Assembly: GCA_964342825.1 (NCBI GenBank)
Contig: CAYFHO010000001.1
Span: forward strand, 124,001-188,000
Origin: AAA164-E04 sp964342825
GTDB taxonomy: Bacteria; Verrucomicrobiota; Verrucomicrobiia; Limisphaerales; AAA164-E04
Direction: 5' to 3'
DNA length: 64,000 nucleotides
Shown: positions 1-10,000 of the stretch, in pieces
Position numbering within the stretch: the first letter of the stretch is position 1
How the letters are laid out: every line of letters begins with the position of its first letter
Notes under the pieces: generated by a model
What the model was told of the DNA's origin: nothing
Databases searched by the model: none
The model's input: only the letters and a program-made list of their open reading frames with translations
Program-made: the position numbers and the translations under genes

Positions 1-317
1 AAAAAGTTCAAGGTACTGGTTCCGCTTGCAAGATTGAGGGTTATTTGATTGGGGGTAAAACCGGCACAGCCGAAACTGGTTTTCGTAATAAAGACGACAG
101 GCGTATCAAGCATACATGGTTTGCCGCCTACGCACCTTTTGAAAACCCCAGATATGCTGTTGTCGTTTTGGATGGCGATGGTGCTTCAGGGCGAACCAGC
201 TGTGCTCCGTTGGCAAAAATGGTTTTTGAGGTGGTCAAAGATTTACCGGATCCATCCACCGTCAAACCAAGAAAAAAGGTCTTTAGCCAGGGGGAGGGGT
301 ATGAACGCGCGCTCTAA
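1..317 (+). CDS. mrdA: Penicillin-binding protein 2-like transpeptidase, C-terminal end (partial)
   Basis: The reading frame is open from the left edge (codons from base 3) to a TAA at 315-317, so only the last 104 residues are seen. They carry the KTGT box of penicillin-binding transpeptidases (bases 57-68, GGKTGTAET), followed by the TWFAAYAP and YAVVVLDG strands typical of the transpeptidase fold. Such enzymes cross-link peptidoglycan in the periplasm. The next gene is rodA, overlapping by 17 bases; a class B PBP next to RodA is the known elongasome pairing, so PBP2 (MrdA) is the best name. The active-site Ser motif lies outside the window, so the subclass rests on context. Confidence 0.85.
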   Translation, partial: KVQGTGSACKIEGYLIGGKTGTAETGFRNKDDRRIKHTWFAAYAPFENPRYAVVVLDGDGASGRTSCAPLAKMVFEVVKDLPDPSTVKPRKKVFSQGEGYERAL

Positions 318-1500
318 GCATTGGACTCACCAGATTGACTGGGTATTGTTACTGGCATTGATTGGCATTGCCTCCATCGGCGTTGCGTTCATTTACAGTG
401 CTGCCTCAGTGCACGGTATCACCGATCCGGAGCATTGGTATCAGCATCGTTTTGTGAAACAAATCCTGGCTTGTCTGCTGGGATTTGGGATTGCTGCCGG
501 TGTCTGTCTGGTGGATTACCATCTCATCGCAAGATGGTCGATGGTGTTTTATTGGGCGGCCATCATCCTGCTTCTGGTAGTGTTGTTGTTTGAACCAGTC
601 TTTGGCGCTCGCAGGTGGATATCCATTGGGCCGATAAGACTGCAGCCTTCTGAATTTGCGAAAATTGCCACGATATGTGCTCTTGGAAATTTTTTGAGTC
701 GCCCCTTGGATGAACTGAGGGTTCCAAGTTTGTTTTTTCAGACATTGGGTCTCATCGGGCTGCCGTTTTGTCTGATTTTAATTGAACCTGATCTGGGCTC
801 TTCCTTGGTATTGATACCCGTTGGATTGGTCATGATGTTTATCGCTGGCATCCCCAGAATTTTCCTGGCCCGGTTACTCACTGGTTCATTTCTCGTTTTG
901 GTGCTGGTGGTGGTGGACACTCTCTTTTACCCAAAATTATTGCCGGTAGTTCAACTTGAAGAATACCAGAAGAACCGACTTTTGGTTTATTTTGGAATGT
1001 CTTTTGCACCTGCCGACGCAACACCTGAAGAAAAGCGTAAAGCTGAGCGCAGGGAACGCGAGATCACACACAATGTTGATCAGGCTTTAATATCCGTAGG
1101 ATCCGGTGGAATGACTGGGAAGGGTTGGTGTCAGGGTACGCAAAACGCCCTTGGATACCTTCCCAAGACAGTGGCTCATAATGATTTCATCTTTTCGGTG
1201 ATTGCCGAGGAGTGGGGCTTTTTGGGCAGCATGACCGTTTTGCTGTTAAACGGAGTGGTCGTCATTCAAGGCCTGCGAATTGCGTCGCAAGCCAGAGACC
1301 GAATGGGGAAGGTGATTGCCTGCGGAGTTGTCATGCTTTGGTTCAGCCATGTCTTCATCAATATAGGCATGAATATTCGATTAATGCCCGTGACCGGGCT
1401 GCCCCTTCCGTTACTGAGTGATGGAGGATCCTCTGCACTCAGTTTTCTGATGGCCATGGGGCTTTTACAAAACGTTAAAATATACAAGAGAAACTATTAA
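301..1500 (+). CDS. rodA: Rod shape-determining protein RodA (SEDS glycosyltransferase)
   Basis: 399-residue polytopic membrane protein of the FtsW/RodA/SpoVE family, which polymerises lipid II glycan strands for side-wall growth together with PBP2. Family signatures are clear: GSGGMTGKG near residue 267, the following NALGYLPKTVAHNDFIFS segment, and PVTGLPLPLLSDGGSS near residue 363. The frame is open well upstream, but the ATG at 301 is chosen because a strong GGGGGAGGGG ribosome-binding site lies just before it and the protein then begins with a short basic N-terminus and a first membrane helix. The start lies inside the end of the PBP2 gene, implying translational coupling. Length is normal for RodA. 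Confidence 0.95.
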   Translation: MNARSKHWTHQIDWVLLLALIGIASIGVAFIYSAASVHGITDPEHWYQHRFVKQILACLLGFGIAAGVCLVDYHLIARWSMVFYWAAIILLLVVLLFEPVFGARRWISIGPIRLQPSEFAKIATICALGNFLSRPLDELRVPSLFFQTLGLIGLPFCLILIEPDLGSSLVLIPVGLVMMFIAGIPRIFLARLLTGSFLVLVLVVVDTLFYPKLLPVVQLEEYQKNRLLVYFGMSFAPADATPEEKRKAERREREITHNVDQALISVGSGGMTGKGWCQGTQNALGYLPKTVAHNDFIFSVIAEEWGFLGSMTVLLLNGVVVIQGLRIASQARDRMGKVIACGVVMLWFSHVFINIGMNIRLMPVTGLPLPLLSDGGSSALSFLMAMGLLQNVKIYKRNY

Positions 1501-1513
1501 AAACATTTAAATT

Positions 1514-3589
1514 ATGAATCAACGTAAAGGGAACCGTCGCCGGAGTGGCGGTATGCGATTTAAACCGTCAGCTGGTATTGGAGCCAAGAACAAGAAATCT
1601 CAACGAGCCGCAGCTGTGGCTCGGGCTGAGGTGCTTGGAAATCCCACTGCCGACGAAGAACCGGTATACGAAAGTCAGAAACACGCTCGCGAAATTCAAC
1701 GTGCAGAAAACAAGGCCGCTGGTTTGCCTCCTGATTTAACGGATGAAGCCTTGAAGGAAAAAATAGAGGCTGAAAAAGCTGCCAAAGCCGAGCAAAGCGA
1801 AGAGTCCGGAGACAAGAAAGCGAGAGGTAAATCCAAATCCTCAGGAGGAAAGCGAGAGGGGAATCGTCGTGGACCTCGTGAACGTCGGGGCGAAAAGAAA
1901 GGCAAGGATAAGGATAAACCCTACGAACCGGTGGAGATTCCTGAACAACCCGCCAAGGGAATTGTCGGGAGTATCAAAGCCGCTGCGGACAAAGTAATAT
2001 CCCGTGTCAAGCGCGCCTTCATACCTTTGAATCGCCAGCACAAAGAACTCATCATCAATGTTGAACCCCTCGAATCCAGGGTAGCCGTGCTTGAAGACGG
2101 GGTCCTGGAAGAATTTACGATCGAGCGAAATAATGATCATCGCCTGGTAGGAAGCATATACAAAGGCGTGGTTAAAAACCTTGAAGACGGTTTGAAGGCT
2201 GCGTTCGTCGATATCGGGTTCGAAAAGAATGCCTTTCTCCATTATTGGGACATTGTACCGAACAATTTCGACAGTAATATTGAAATAGTTGAACGAAAAA
2301 AGGGCAAAGGCAGAAAGCAACGCCCCAAGGTCACTCAGAAAGACATCCCTAGACTTTATCCGATTGGCACCGAAATTATCGTTCAGGTGACAAAAGGTCC
2401 CATCGGGACCAAGGGACCTCGCATCACGACCAATCTTGCCATTCCAGGACGCTTCCTGGTTCTATTGCCCACTTCCGATCAATGTGGTATCTCGCGAAAA
2501 ATTGATAACTCGCAGGAACGTCAGCGATTGAAGCAAATTGTTCGTGACTTGACGATTCCGGATGGAATGGGAGTGATCATACGCACTGCCGGACAAGGTC
2601 AAAAGGCTCGATATTTTGTACGTGACCTGGCTTATCTGGTGGAAGAATGGAAACGCATACAGGATCTGATTAACAACAAGAAACCACCCTATTGCGTGTT
2701 CCAGGAACCGGATCTTATTGAACGCACGGTGCGAGATTTCCTGACTGAAGACGTGGAACGGATCGTGATTGATTCCAAGGATGAATACGGACGTGTTCAG
2801 GATACCATCGGCCGTATCTCCAAGCGCTCGATCAACAAAGTGAAGCTTTATCAGGATACACAACCCATATTTGATCGATTTGGCATTACGCGACAATTAG
2901 AGACTACTTTTACCAGGCAAGTTCACCTGAAGAGCGGTGGATACATCGTGATTGATGAAACAGAAGCTTTGGTGGCCATCGATGTGAACACCGGGCGTCA
3001 CAAAAGCAGTCAGAAAGAAAAAGACTCCACCATTTTGAAGGTCAACCTCGAGGCTGCTGAAGAAATCACCCGCCAGATGAGGCTCAGGAACATTGGAGGA
3101 CTGATCATTTTGGATTTCATTGACATGAAGTCCAGGCGTGACCAACAGAGTGTGTACCAAAAGGTGAAAGAGGGATTGAGACGTGACAAGGCTAAGACCC
3201 ATGTCCTCCCAATTTCCCAGTTAGGCCTTTTGGAAATGACACGCCAAAGGCAAACGGAAAGTGTTCGGGATTCGGTGCACGACGATTGCCCATATTGCAA
3301 CGGCAAGGGCAAAGTAAAGAGTGTGGTTACGATGAGTGTTGAAATTCAGCGGAAGCTCGGAGAGATACTCAAGAAACGTCAACGAGATGAATCCGATTAC
3401 CAGTTGATGATTGTGGTGAATCCAAAAGTCTACAACCGTTTGAGGACTAAGGACGAGCAATTGGTTATCCAGATGGAAAAACAGTATTTCGGCAAATTAT
3501 CATTCAGACCCGACCCATCTTATCATTACGAGGAGTTTCGAATCGTGGATTTGGGAACTCAAAAAGAATTGGCCAGATCAGAATCCTGA
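1514..3589 (+). CDS. rng: Ribonuclease E/G family endoribonuclease
   Basis: 691 residues. Residues 1-175 form a Lys/Arg/Glu-rich, low-complexity extension absent from E. coli RNase G. An S1-like RNA-binding region follows (RLVGSIYKGVVKNLEDGL, about 210-300), then the catalytic core with the two acidic segments VAIDVNTGRHKS (near 489) and LIILDFIDMKSRRDQ, and the zinc-link motif CPYCNGKG near 591. The family cleaves single-stranded RNA in rRNA maturation and mRNA decay. The extension sits at the N-terminus, unlike the C-terminal scaffold of E. coli RNase E. The gene lies 13 bases after rodA and may be co-transcribed; its leader is AU-rich (TTTAAATT before ATG) with no Shine-Dalgarno. RNase E and G cannot be cleanly separated here. 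Confidence 0.93.
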   Translation: MNQRKGNRRRSGGMRFKPSAGIGAKNKKSQRAAAVARAEVLGNPTADEEPVYESQKHAREIQRAENKAAGLPPDLTDEALKEKIEAEKAAKAEQSEESGDKKARGKSKSSGGKREGNRRGPRERRGEKKGKDKDKPYEPVEIPEQPAKGIVGSIKAAADKVISRVKRAFIPLNRQHKELIINVEPLESRVAVLEDGVLEEFTIERNNDHRLVGSIYKGVVKNLEDGLKAAFVDIGFEKNAFLHYWDIVPNNFDSNIEIVERKKGKGRKQRPKVTQKDIPRLYPIGTEIIVQVTKGPIGTKGPRITTNLAIPGRFLVLLPTSDQCGISRKIDNSQERQRLKQIVRDLTIPDGMGVIIRTAGQGQKARYFVRDLAYLVEEWKRIQDLINNKKPPYCVFQEPDLIERTVRDFLTEDVERIVIDSKDEYGRVQDTIGRISKRSINKVKLYQDTQPIFDRFGITRQLETTFTRQVHLKSGGYIVIDETEALVAIDVNTGRHKSSQKEKDSTILKVNLEAAEEITRQMRLRNIGGLIILDFIDMKSRRDQQSVYQKVKEGLRRDKAKTHVLPISQLGLLEMTRQRQTESVRDSVHDDCPYCNGKGKVKSVVTMSVEIQRKLGEILKKRQRDESDYQLMIVVNPKVYNRLRTKDEQLVIQMEKQYFGKLSFRPDPSYHYEEFRIVDLGTQKELARSES

Positions 3590-3674
3590 TTTTAACTTGG
3601 TCTTGATAGTGCGTAATGAGGCTTATGTCTCATACGCGATCCAGATCAAGGTAAAGATTGGATTTGGTCAAAAC

Positions 3675-3747
3675 GTAAGGCGGGGCCTAAAAACTGATCC
3701 TCCGGTTTTCTGGGGATTGAGGTTGATTTGGTGCCTTACTTTTTTTA
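3675..3747 (+). terminator. Structured intergenic element ending in a terminator-like stem and T8 run
   Basis: GTAAGGC (3675-3681) pairs perfectly with GCCTTAC (3733-3739), followed at once by eight T residues. The 51-base interior can form its own stem (ATCC-TCC around 3697 with GGGGAT around 3712), so it is more elaborate than a simple hairpin. It lies 86 bases after the RNase gene and 45 bases before the next start. The simplest reading is an intrinsic terminator; an attenuator or small RNA end is possible. Confidence 0.6.
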
Positions 3748-3791
3748 AGTTGAGCCATTCCAAGGCATTGAACTTGCTAATTAAACTAAAG

Positions 3792-4736
3792 ATGCAAAAG
3801 ATTTACACAATCCTGGCGCTCTGTCTTGCTGTTTGCTGGGCAACGCCTTGCGGCGCGGCTGAAACCCAAACATTCCTCATGGAGAATGGGAACATTATTG
3901 AAGGAAACGTTTCCACCATGGATGAAGAGAGTTTGGTGATTCGCCGAAAAATTGGAACATTTACAGATCGAATTGATTTGGTTTTCTTGTCCCAGGAAAC
4001 CCTAAAATGGCTCAAGGAAAACCCAAAATACGCAGAATTCGTCGATCCATTCATTGAGCTACCTGAAGACGAAATCCATCCACCGGAAATCAACGTCAGG
4101 CAGCCTGAAAGGATGGAGCAGCCAGATGGAAAGGCGACTTTCTTTTCCACTTTGACGACCCCGATTGGGTTTCTGATTTTGTTTGCGTTTTATGGTGGAA
4201 ACCTCCTTGCAGCCTACGAAATAGCCGTTTTTCGGGGACGCCCTGTGGCATTGGTTTGTGGACTTTCTGCCATATTGCCAGTGATTGGCCCTATCCTTTT
4301 CATCTCGCTGCCGGGAATCGAGAGTGCCTCACATTATGATTCAGAACCTGTAGCCGATGATACGGGTGCGCCAGAAGCACCAGCACCTGCAGCACCAGCA
4401 CCACCTTCAGGTAAACCAGGACTAGGGTTGGCCAAAGGAGCTGCTGCAGCTGGAGGAGGTGCCGGGGGAGGATTGGCAGGCGCTGTATTTTCCAAAGATG
4501 ATACCAATTTCAATCGAAATTTCATCGAAACCAAGTTCACCGAATTCTTCCGAGTCGTGCCCTCTGCCTCAATCAAAAACCTGGTGCTTGCATTCAAGAC
4601 AGTTAAAAGGGAATACGTGGCCACACGAATCACACGTATCTCTGGAAGCGACCTTCATCTTCAGCTTCAACAGGGAGCCAAAGAGGTCTCTCTTTCGTTC
4701 GGAGAAATCATCAAGATCGAGGTTCGAAACAAATAG
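3792..4736 (+). CDS. Signal-peptide membrane protein of unknown function
   Basis: Not recognised as a named family. The start at 3792 is chosen over an upstream extension because the protein then begins with a clear signal peptide (MQKIYTILALCLAVCWA, cleavage near CGAAE). The 314 residues contain an N-terminal domain starting TFLMENGNIIEGNVSTMDEE, which resembles short beta domains in which genes of this group describe an attribute 'rendered' by a membrane protein. Two hydrophobic helices follow (about 126-147 and 151-175), then a Pro/Ala-rich and Gly-rich linker (about 191-235) and a C-terminal domain ending LSFGEIIKIEVRN. The N- and C-terminal domains look alike in their strand pattern (ITRISGSDLHLQL), which may be an internal duplication. 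It is followed by a strong terminator and so is probably monocistronic. Confidence 0.7.
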   Translation: MQKIYTILALCLAVCWATPCGAAETQTFLMENGNIIEGNVSTMDEESLVIRRKIGTFTDRIDLVFLSQETLKWLKENPKYAEFVDPFIELPEDEIHPPEINVRQPERMEQPDGKATFFSTLTTPIGFLILFAFYGGNLLAAYEIAVFRGRPVALVCGLSAILPVIGPILFISLPGIESASHYDSEPVADDTGAPEAPAPAAPAPPSGKPGLGLAKGAAAAGGGAGGGLAGAVFSKDDTNFNRNFIETKFTEFFRVVPSASIKNLVLAFKTVKREYVATRITRISGSDLHLQLQQGAKEVSLSFGEIIKIEVRNK

Positions 4737-4762
4737 TTTTTCGATCGTTTCATTTTTACTTC

Positions 4763-4804
4763 AACAATCCGGTTCGGTTTTCATGCCATCCGGATTGTTT
4801 TTTT
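4763..4804 (+). terminator. Intrinsic terminator after the membrane protein gene
   Basis: AACAATCCGG (4763-4772) and CCGGATTGTT (4790-4799) form a perfect 10-bp stem with a 17-base loop, followed by a T run to 4804. It lies 26 bases after the stop codon at 4736. Confidence 0.88.
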
Positions 4805-4867
4805 GATACCACAAACATAGGTCGAAATGGATTTTCTTCCAACATCGTCATGGGTTAGAATGGTCAC

Positions 4868-5830
4868 ATGATTCGTGTCGTTTTTTTTGGGACAGCTGAA
4901 ATATCTTGTCCCGTACTTCAGACTCTTCATGACATGCCCGAAGTGGAACTGTTGGGGGTCGTGTCGCAGCCCGACCGCCCTCAGGGCAGAAAACTTAAAT
5001 TGCTTCCCACCCCAGTCAAAGCCCATGCCGAGCGGTTAGGATTGCCTGTATGGCAACCTGATCGACTTCGCAAGGACACGTCATTTCTCGAGCAGCTGAA
5101 ATCGCTTGATTTGGATGTCGCGGTCGTTATGGCCTACGGTCAATTGTTGCCGGCATCCTTGCTGTACATGCCAAAGTCGGGTTGCGTGAACATTCACACT
5201 TCATTGCTGCCAAAGTATCGGGGAGCTGCCCCCATTCAATGGGCCATCTGGAACGGTGATACGGTGACTGGTGTCACTTTGATGGCAATGGATGAGGGGA
5301 TGGATACTGGTCCCATCCTTTCTTCAAGGGAAGTTCCCGTTACAGATCAAACCACTGCGCCCAGGCTTCATGATCAGTTGGCAGAGGAAGGTGCACAGCT
5401 TGTGAGGGAGCAATTGTTGGATTATGTGAATGGTGTCTTGAAGCCAATTCCACAACCTGATGAAGGAAGTTGTCACGCCAGAAAAATTTCCAAAGAAGAC
5501 GGATGGCTTGATTGGACAAAGCCCGTTTCACACCTGGATTGTCAAATACGTGCCCTGACTCCTTGGCCCGGTTGTTTCACCCATCACCACACTTCTGAAG
5601 GTAAAGTCGAGCGATTAAAAATATTGGAAGCAAGACCGCTTGATTCAGAGAAGGGGAGGGATCCGGGAGAAATCGTCCAGGCCGACCGAGAGAAGTTGCT
5701 TGTTGCGACTGGAAGCGGGGCTCTGGAGATTTTGAAACTTCAGCGATCCGGGGGTAAAGTGCTCAATCACGATGCTTTCCTGGCTGGGTGCACTCTGCAG
5801 AAGGGTGATGTGCTCGGAGCAGATGTCTGA
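4868..5830 (+). CDS. fmt: Methionyl-tRNA formyltransferase
   Basis: 320 residues, close to the 315 of E. coli Fmt. It transfers the formyl group of 10-formyl-THF to initiator Met-tRNA in the cytoplasm. The N-terminal Rossmann-type domain begins IRVVFFGTAEIS; the conserved NIHTSLLPKYRGAAPIQWA segment near residue 108 and the GMDTGPIL motif near 145 carry the catalytic Asn/His/Asp and folate-binding elements. The C-terminal domain includes the conserved Trp-containing stretch LTPWPGCFT. There is no def gene beside it, unlike the common def-fmt pair. It sits alone between two terminators, so is probably its own transcription unit. Confidence 0.96.
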   Translation: MIRVVFFGTAEISCPVLQTLHDMPEVELLGVVSQPDRPQGRKLKLLPTPVKAHAERLGLPVWQPDRLRKDTSFLEQLKSLDLDVAVVMAYGQLLPASLLYMPKSGCVNIHTSLLPKYRGAAPIQWAIWNGDTVTGVTLMAMDEGMDTGPILSSREVPVTDQTTAPRLHDQLAEEGAQLVREQLLDYVNGVLKPIPQPDEGSCHARKISKEDGWLDWTKPVSHLDCQIRALTPWPGCFTHHHTSEGKVERLKILEARPLDSEKGRDPGEIVQADREKLLVATGSGALEILKLQRSGGKVLNHDAFLAGCTLQKGDVLGADV

Positions 5831-5874
5831 TTTTATGAGTATTTTCTCTGCAAGGGAGATACAGTATTTCACAC

Positions 5875-5904
5875 AAAAAAATCCGAAGCATGACTGCTTC
5901 GGAT
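5875..5904 (-). terminator. Intrinsic terminator for the leftward pseudopilin gene
   Basis: ATCCGAAGC (5881-5889) and GCTTCGGAT (5896-5904) form a perfect 9-bp stem with a 6-base loop. On the minus strand it is followed by a run of seven T residues (A run at 5875-5881 on the plus strand), so it best serves the pseudopilin gene ending at 5932. It may also act weakly for fmt. Confidence 0.85.
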
Positions 5905-5931
5905 CCGAAAGTTATTTGGAGGTGGTATTCT

Positions 5932-6324
5932 TCACGGCGCCACTTCGCCCTCAGAGTCGAACGGACCTGTCAGCCCCGTCAGGGATTCTCCCGCCGGCAG
6001 ACTGGCCGTTGCCGATTCATTAACCTTTCCAATGTTATAAGTCTCGCCCACAACAGGTTCAGGGAATTCTCCCTTGTTAAAATAAGGAGCCAGTTGTTCA
6101 GTTGTAGCCGTGGCAGAGCTTGATTGCCCATTTTCAAGCGACCACTGACTTTTGGCACTGTCAATGAGGCGAAGGTTATTCTGGATCAAGCTCAACTGCG
6201 TACGTTCACGGGCACGAATAAGATTAGGAACCGCGATGGCTGCCAACAATCCAATGATGGCCACCACAATCATAATCTCCACTAAAGTGAAAGCGGCGCG
6301 TGTGCGAAATTGTTTTAATTGCAT
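5932..6324 (-). CDS. Type IV pilin-like / pseudopilin protein
   Basis: 130 residues. Residues 1-11 are a short basic leader, followed by the class III signal FTLVEIMIVVAIIGLLAAIA, the hydrophobic alpha-helix of type IV pilins and type II secretion pseudopilins. The conserved Glu at mature position 5 is present. The residue before the cleavage point is Ala (RAA-FTLVE) where Gly is usual. The rest is a short soluble domain (QNNLRLIDSAKSQW, common in PulG-like proteins). Proteins like this form pilus or secretion pseudopilus fibres; no pilus assembly genes are nearby, so its system is unknown. The start is preceded closely by AAAAACAGT and has no Shine-Dalgarno. Confidence 0.85.
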   Translation of the reverse strand: MQLKQFRTRAAFTLVEIMIVVAIIGLLAAIAVPNLIRARERTQLSLIQNNLRLIDSAKSQWSLENGQSSSATATTEQLAPYFNKGEFPEPVVGETYNIGKVNESATASLPAGESLTGLTGPFDSEGEVAP

Positions 6325-6451
6325 AACTGTTTTTAGGTTATTGTTTTTAAGGCTTTATTCAATCCCAATTTAGGGTGTCCTGATCGCTGCTGCGAATCCG
6401 AACGAATGGCCATTAGTTCGAACCCTGTTTCAGTCGAAAAGTTGCGTCCAA

Positions 6452-6955
6452 TCAGAATCCCTTGCGGGACAATTCCGATTGCAAGGCCATTTGGAATTCC
6501 ATCAAGTCGGTTTGAGAAGGTTTATAACCCTCCTGGTCTGGGGATAGTCCCAATTGTCCAAACTGATCAAGGTGCCACCCCGCGGTTTGTTGGTCGCTGA
6601 AGGTGACTTTGCCACTTACCAGCATCCCTGGCCGGGCCAATTGATCCAGGCTGATTTTAACCTTACCCCCAGCAGGGGCAGCTTCATCATCCACCAATTC
6701 ACCCAAATCATCTTCAGGCACAGGTGCTGTTGCTTCAGCTGGGACCTCCTCCGGGGTTTCCGGAATTTCTTCTTCACTGATTTCAGGTTCAGGATCCTTA
6801 GGGAGCACCCCGAGGTCATCGACCAGGAAGCGAACTTCCATATAAGTCATGGTGATGTTGAAATCCTCACTTAATTTTTTCTGGATGTCTGCGACTTTTA
6901 AGCCGCTTTCAATCCATTGCCGAACCGCTTGTTTTTGTGAATCGTCCAGTGTCAT
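6452..6955 (-). CDS. Conserved small acidic-linker protein, unknown function
   Basis: 167 residues, no signal peptide or membrane helix. Residues 1-50 look like a small helical, possibly HTH-like domain (QAVRQWIESGLKVADIQKKL, then MTYMEVRFLVDDLGVL). A Pro/Glu-rich linker follows (about 52-92), then a C-terminal domain (KISLDQLARPGMLVSGKVTF... to the end) with a GWHLDQFGQLGL segment. Domain order suggests a cytoplasmic protein with a helical recognition module tethered to a beta-rich domain, but I do not recognise the family. It lies 127 bases upstream of the pseudopilin gene on the same strand and could be co-transcribed. Confidence 0.75.
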   Translation of the reverse strand: MTLDDSQKQAVRQWIESGLKVADIQKKLSEDFNITMTYMEVRFLVDDLGVLPKDPEPEISEEEIPETPEEVPAEATAPVPEDDLGELVDDEAAPAGGKVKISLDQLARPGMLVSGKVTFSDQQTAGWHLDQFGQLGLSPDQEGYKPSQTDLMEFQMALQSELSRKGF

Positions 6956-7070
6956 GTAGCTAATGTGCCGAGTATTAAATACAATTACCCCCGATTTTCA
7001 ACGATTATTGATAATGATGGTTTTTCCAATAATTACGGCTGAATTCTACAGGCAAGGTCATTTCCTGTTT

Positions 7071-10000
7071 CTACGGCATGAATAATTGGAAAAATCCAGA
7101 TGCTTCCAGAGTTTCAACGATTACCGAATCCTGACCTTCAATAATGTTCCAATCATTATGGCGAAGGGTGGGTCTGTGGCGTAGTTGGAACCCTTCAGGC
7201 ACGGTGAACTGGATGCTTCCATCAGCCTCCAAGGAAAATTCAAGTTTCGGTGGATCATCAACACTTCCTCTGCCATTACCCACCGATTCTCCTGTGTTTG
7301 CATAAATATAGCTATTTCCGTTTGAGGATTCAGTTGTGACATACACCGAATCACCATAGGCACCCAGAAGTCGAAGGTTGTTAAAAGTCTCACCATCCAT
7401 TTTTCTGGTTGCCAGAACAGGTTTGAATCCATTTTCACTGGAATAGGAGACCAAGCCGCGTGCCGGGCCGATCCCTGCCTCAAATAATAAATCTTCTCCC
7501 GATACAGCTATTGAACTGCCCGATAGGAACACAACGACTGAGTTATCACCAATGGTGTCACCGGGAGACAAGAGGACATCGAATCCAGTTTCGGACTGCA
7601 GGGCAAAATGGTAATTAAAAGATTCATCTTGAACCATTACTGCGATTCCATATTGAGTATAGGCGGCGGCACCAAAGAAGGTCATGGAGCTGTCTCCCAG
7701 AGGGTCACCTTCTTTGGCAATTGAAGTGATGCTGCCTTCCTGGTCGACTTGGAACAGGCCTCCGCCTACTCGAAACAAAACCCTGTTTCCATCGAATGCC
7801 AAAATATTTCCTACAAACGATTCTTCCTTGCCCGGTAGTGAATCCTCCGGTGAGACCAGTGTTTTTAGTTCACCATTGGTGTATTGTAAAATGTGGTAAA
7901 GTTGATTGTGGATTGAAAGAAAAACAATACTTCCATTCTGGTAAAACGCATTGGAAAAGGAACCGACAGAAGCGGATTCATTTCCTGGAATTGGATCGGA
8001 TGCTTTCACCAATTCTGTGAGGTTTCCGTCTGTCCATTGAAGCAATCGTCCATTTAACTGACCACTTGTGTTGTTGAGCATAACGGCAATGTTTCCGGTG
8101 ATTGGGTCCGCAGCGATATTTTCTATCCAGTTGTAATTTGCCCCAAATTTTTGGTTCAAGTCTGCCAGGCTCAAAAACACGGACGCTGATCCATCCGGAT
8201 CGAGTTTGCCGAGTCCAAGTGTGAAACCGCCTGAATTGTAGTATCGAAAGATGAGTGAATCCCCTGCCGGTCTGCCATCGCTCCAAGTGCTTGCCCTAAA
8301 GGGTCCTTGTGCTCCTTCAATCGTTGAATCTCCACCTGCTAATCGAGCAAACCGCCGTCCCTTATAGGCTGGGTTAGGTGGCGGTGGTAGAACTTCTATT
8401 TGGGCTGGATGGCTTAGGATTTCGCCCAAGCTGTTCGTAATCTTGACTTGATAGGCTCCCGAATCAGATTCCTGAGCCGGAGAAATAAAGATGGCAGGTC
8501 CGGTAAAGTTGGTTTGCAGCTCGCCGTCTTTGAACCACTCATATGTAAAGGGAGCAAGCCCTACTGCTTGCACACGGAGATTGAGAGCCTCGCCTGATTC
8601 ATAGGATTTATCTTCAAGGTCCAAACTTAGAATAGGCGGAAGATTCAGCTCTACATAAGCATTTTCGCTAAAGATTCGAGTCCCTTCAAACTCTATTAAA
8701 ACTCGATAGTTCGCTGAATCTTCAATTTGAACATCTGGTAAATTCAGGGTAGTTCCTGTTTCTCCCTCAATATTGCGCCCGTTTTTGGTCCATTGGTAGG
8801 AGACTCCTTCCGGTCCTGTGACCTTGATTTCCAAAGTGACTTCCTGGCCTAAATCCGTCAGGATGCCTTTAGGCTGTTCGACAATAACCGGTACAGCAGG
8901 GGCATCCAATGTTGCATGAAGCGTGATGGTGAGTCCTCCCCGACTTACGTTTTGAACTAGCAATTTCTCACCCACTGCATCCCGTAAAATCAGACTCACA
9001 GGTTTTTGCCCCTGAAAGAATGGCTGGGTATTGTTCAAGACGGTTGTAATCTGTCCGTCTTCCAACGCATAAATTCCCGAATGAGTGGGTGATCCTAAGG
9101 AGGAAAAATAAACTTTTCCATCCGTTGCGAACATTCCCGCTGAGCCTATCTGATCGAATACCACTCCATCTGGTGCAGCTGTTCCATTGACAATGACCGT
9201 ACTCAGAGTTCCGTTTTCACTCTTTAATAAATGAGATTTAAATCCTTCGGAAAATGCTACGAAGTAGATCGTTCCGTTATCGACCACTGGGGGGCTCATA
9301 AAGGACTCAATAATCAACTGTGTTCCGGGGATGGTATCACCTTTCACTGCCAGGGCTCGCAAAGATTCAGCATCCTCTGCAGCGAACATGCCTTGATGGT
9401 CTGAAAGTGGACCGCCCCAGAAGGCGACCGTCTCTCCGTCGAATCCAACCTGGCTGCTAGAGCCTTCAAACATGCCAACGCCCCTAGGCAGGTTTGTGTT
9501 GGAATCCGCTATTTTTATCACGGTTTCATTTTCGTAGATATAAACTCCCCGAAAATCAGTGTCGTCAGCAAAACGGTGAAAACCTAACCAGGCAATTCTA
9601 CCGTTCACATAATTTGGTTCACCTATGCGAGTCCAGTTCAATCCTCCACTTGAAGGTATCACTTCCTCATTGGTCAATAATGTTGTAAGCAGGTTGTCTT
9701 TCACTTGGAACAAACCAATGGATTGATCCTCTGAGACAGCGGTAAAAGCGAATCCATTGTCCTGTCCTCCACAGGCAAAATTGTATCCAAACGAATCAAA
9801 ATTTTGATTGGAGTCAGGCCATTGTGTTTGCTTGCCTGCCACCAATGACTGTGGTGCAAATCCACTAGTCGTCATTCCTCGACCACTCATCATGGCGAAA
9901 ATGTTAAAATTTGAATCCTGCACTGTATATGCCACCTGATCGCCAATCAGTTGAGATGAGCTGAATCCACGAATGATGCCGCCATCGGGAGTTCGGTTGC

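Noticed and set aside
49..300. The 483-residue extension of the rodA frame upstream of 301
   Set aside because: It overlaps the PBP2 transpeptidase reading frame with the KTGT box, and a strong ribosome-binding site lies right before the ATG at 301.
3597..3791. Longer N-terminus of the membrane protein gene
   Set aside because: It would cover the structured terminator-like element and bury the signal peptide starting at 3792.
4334..4633. Ala/Pro-rich leftward frame opposite the membrane protein
   Set aside because: It is the mirror of the Pro/Ala/Gly linker of the plus-strand gene; low complexity makes a long open antisense frame.
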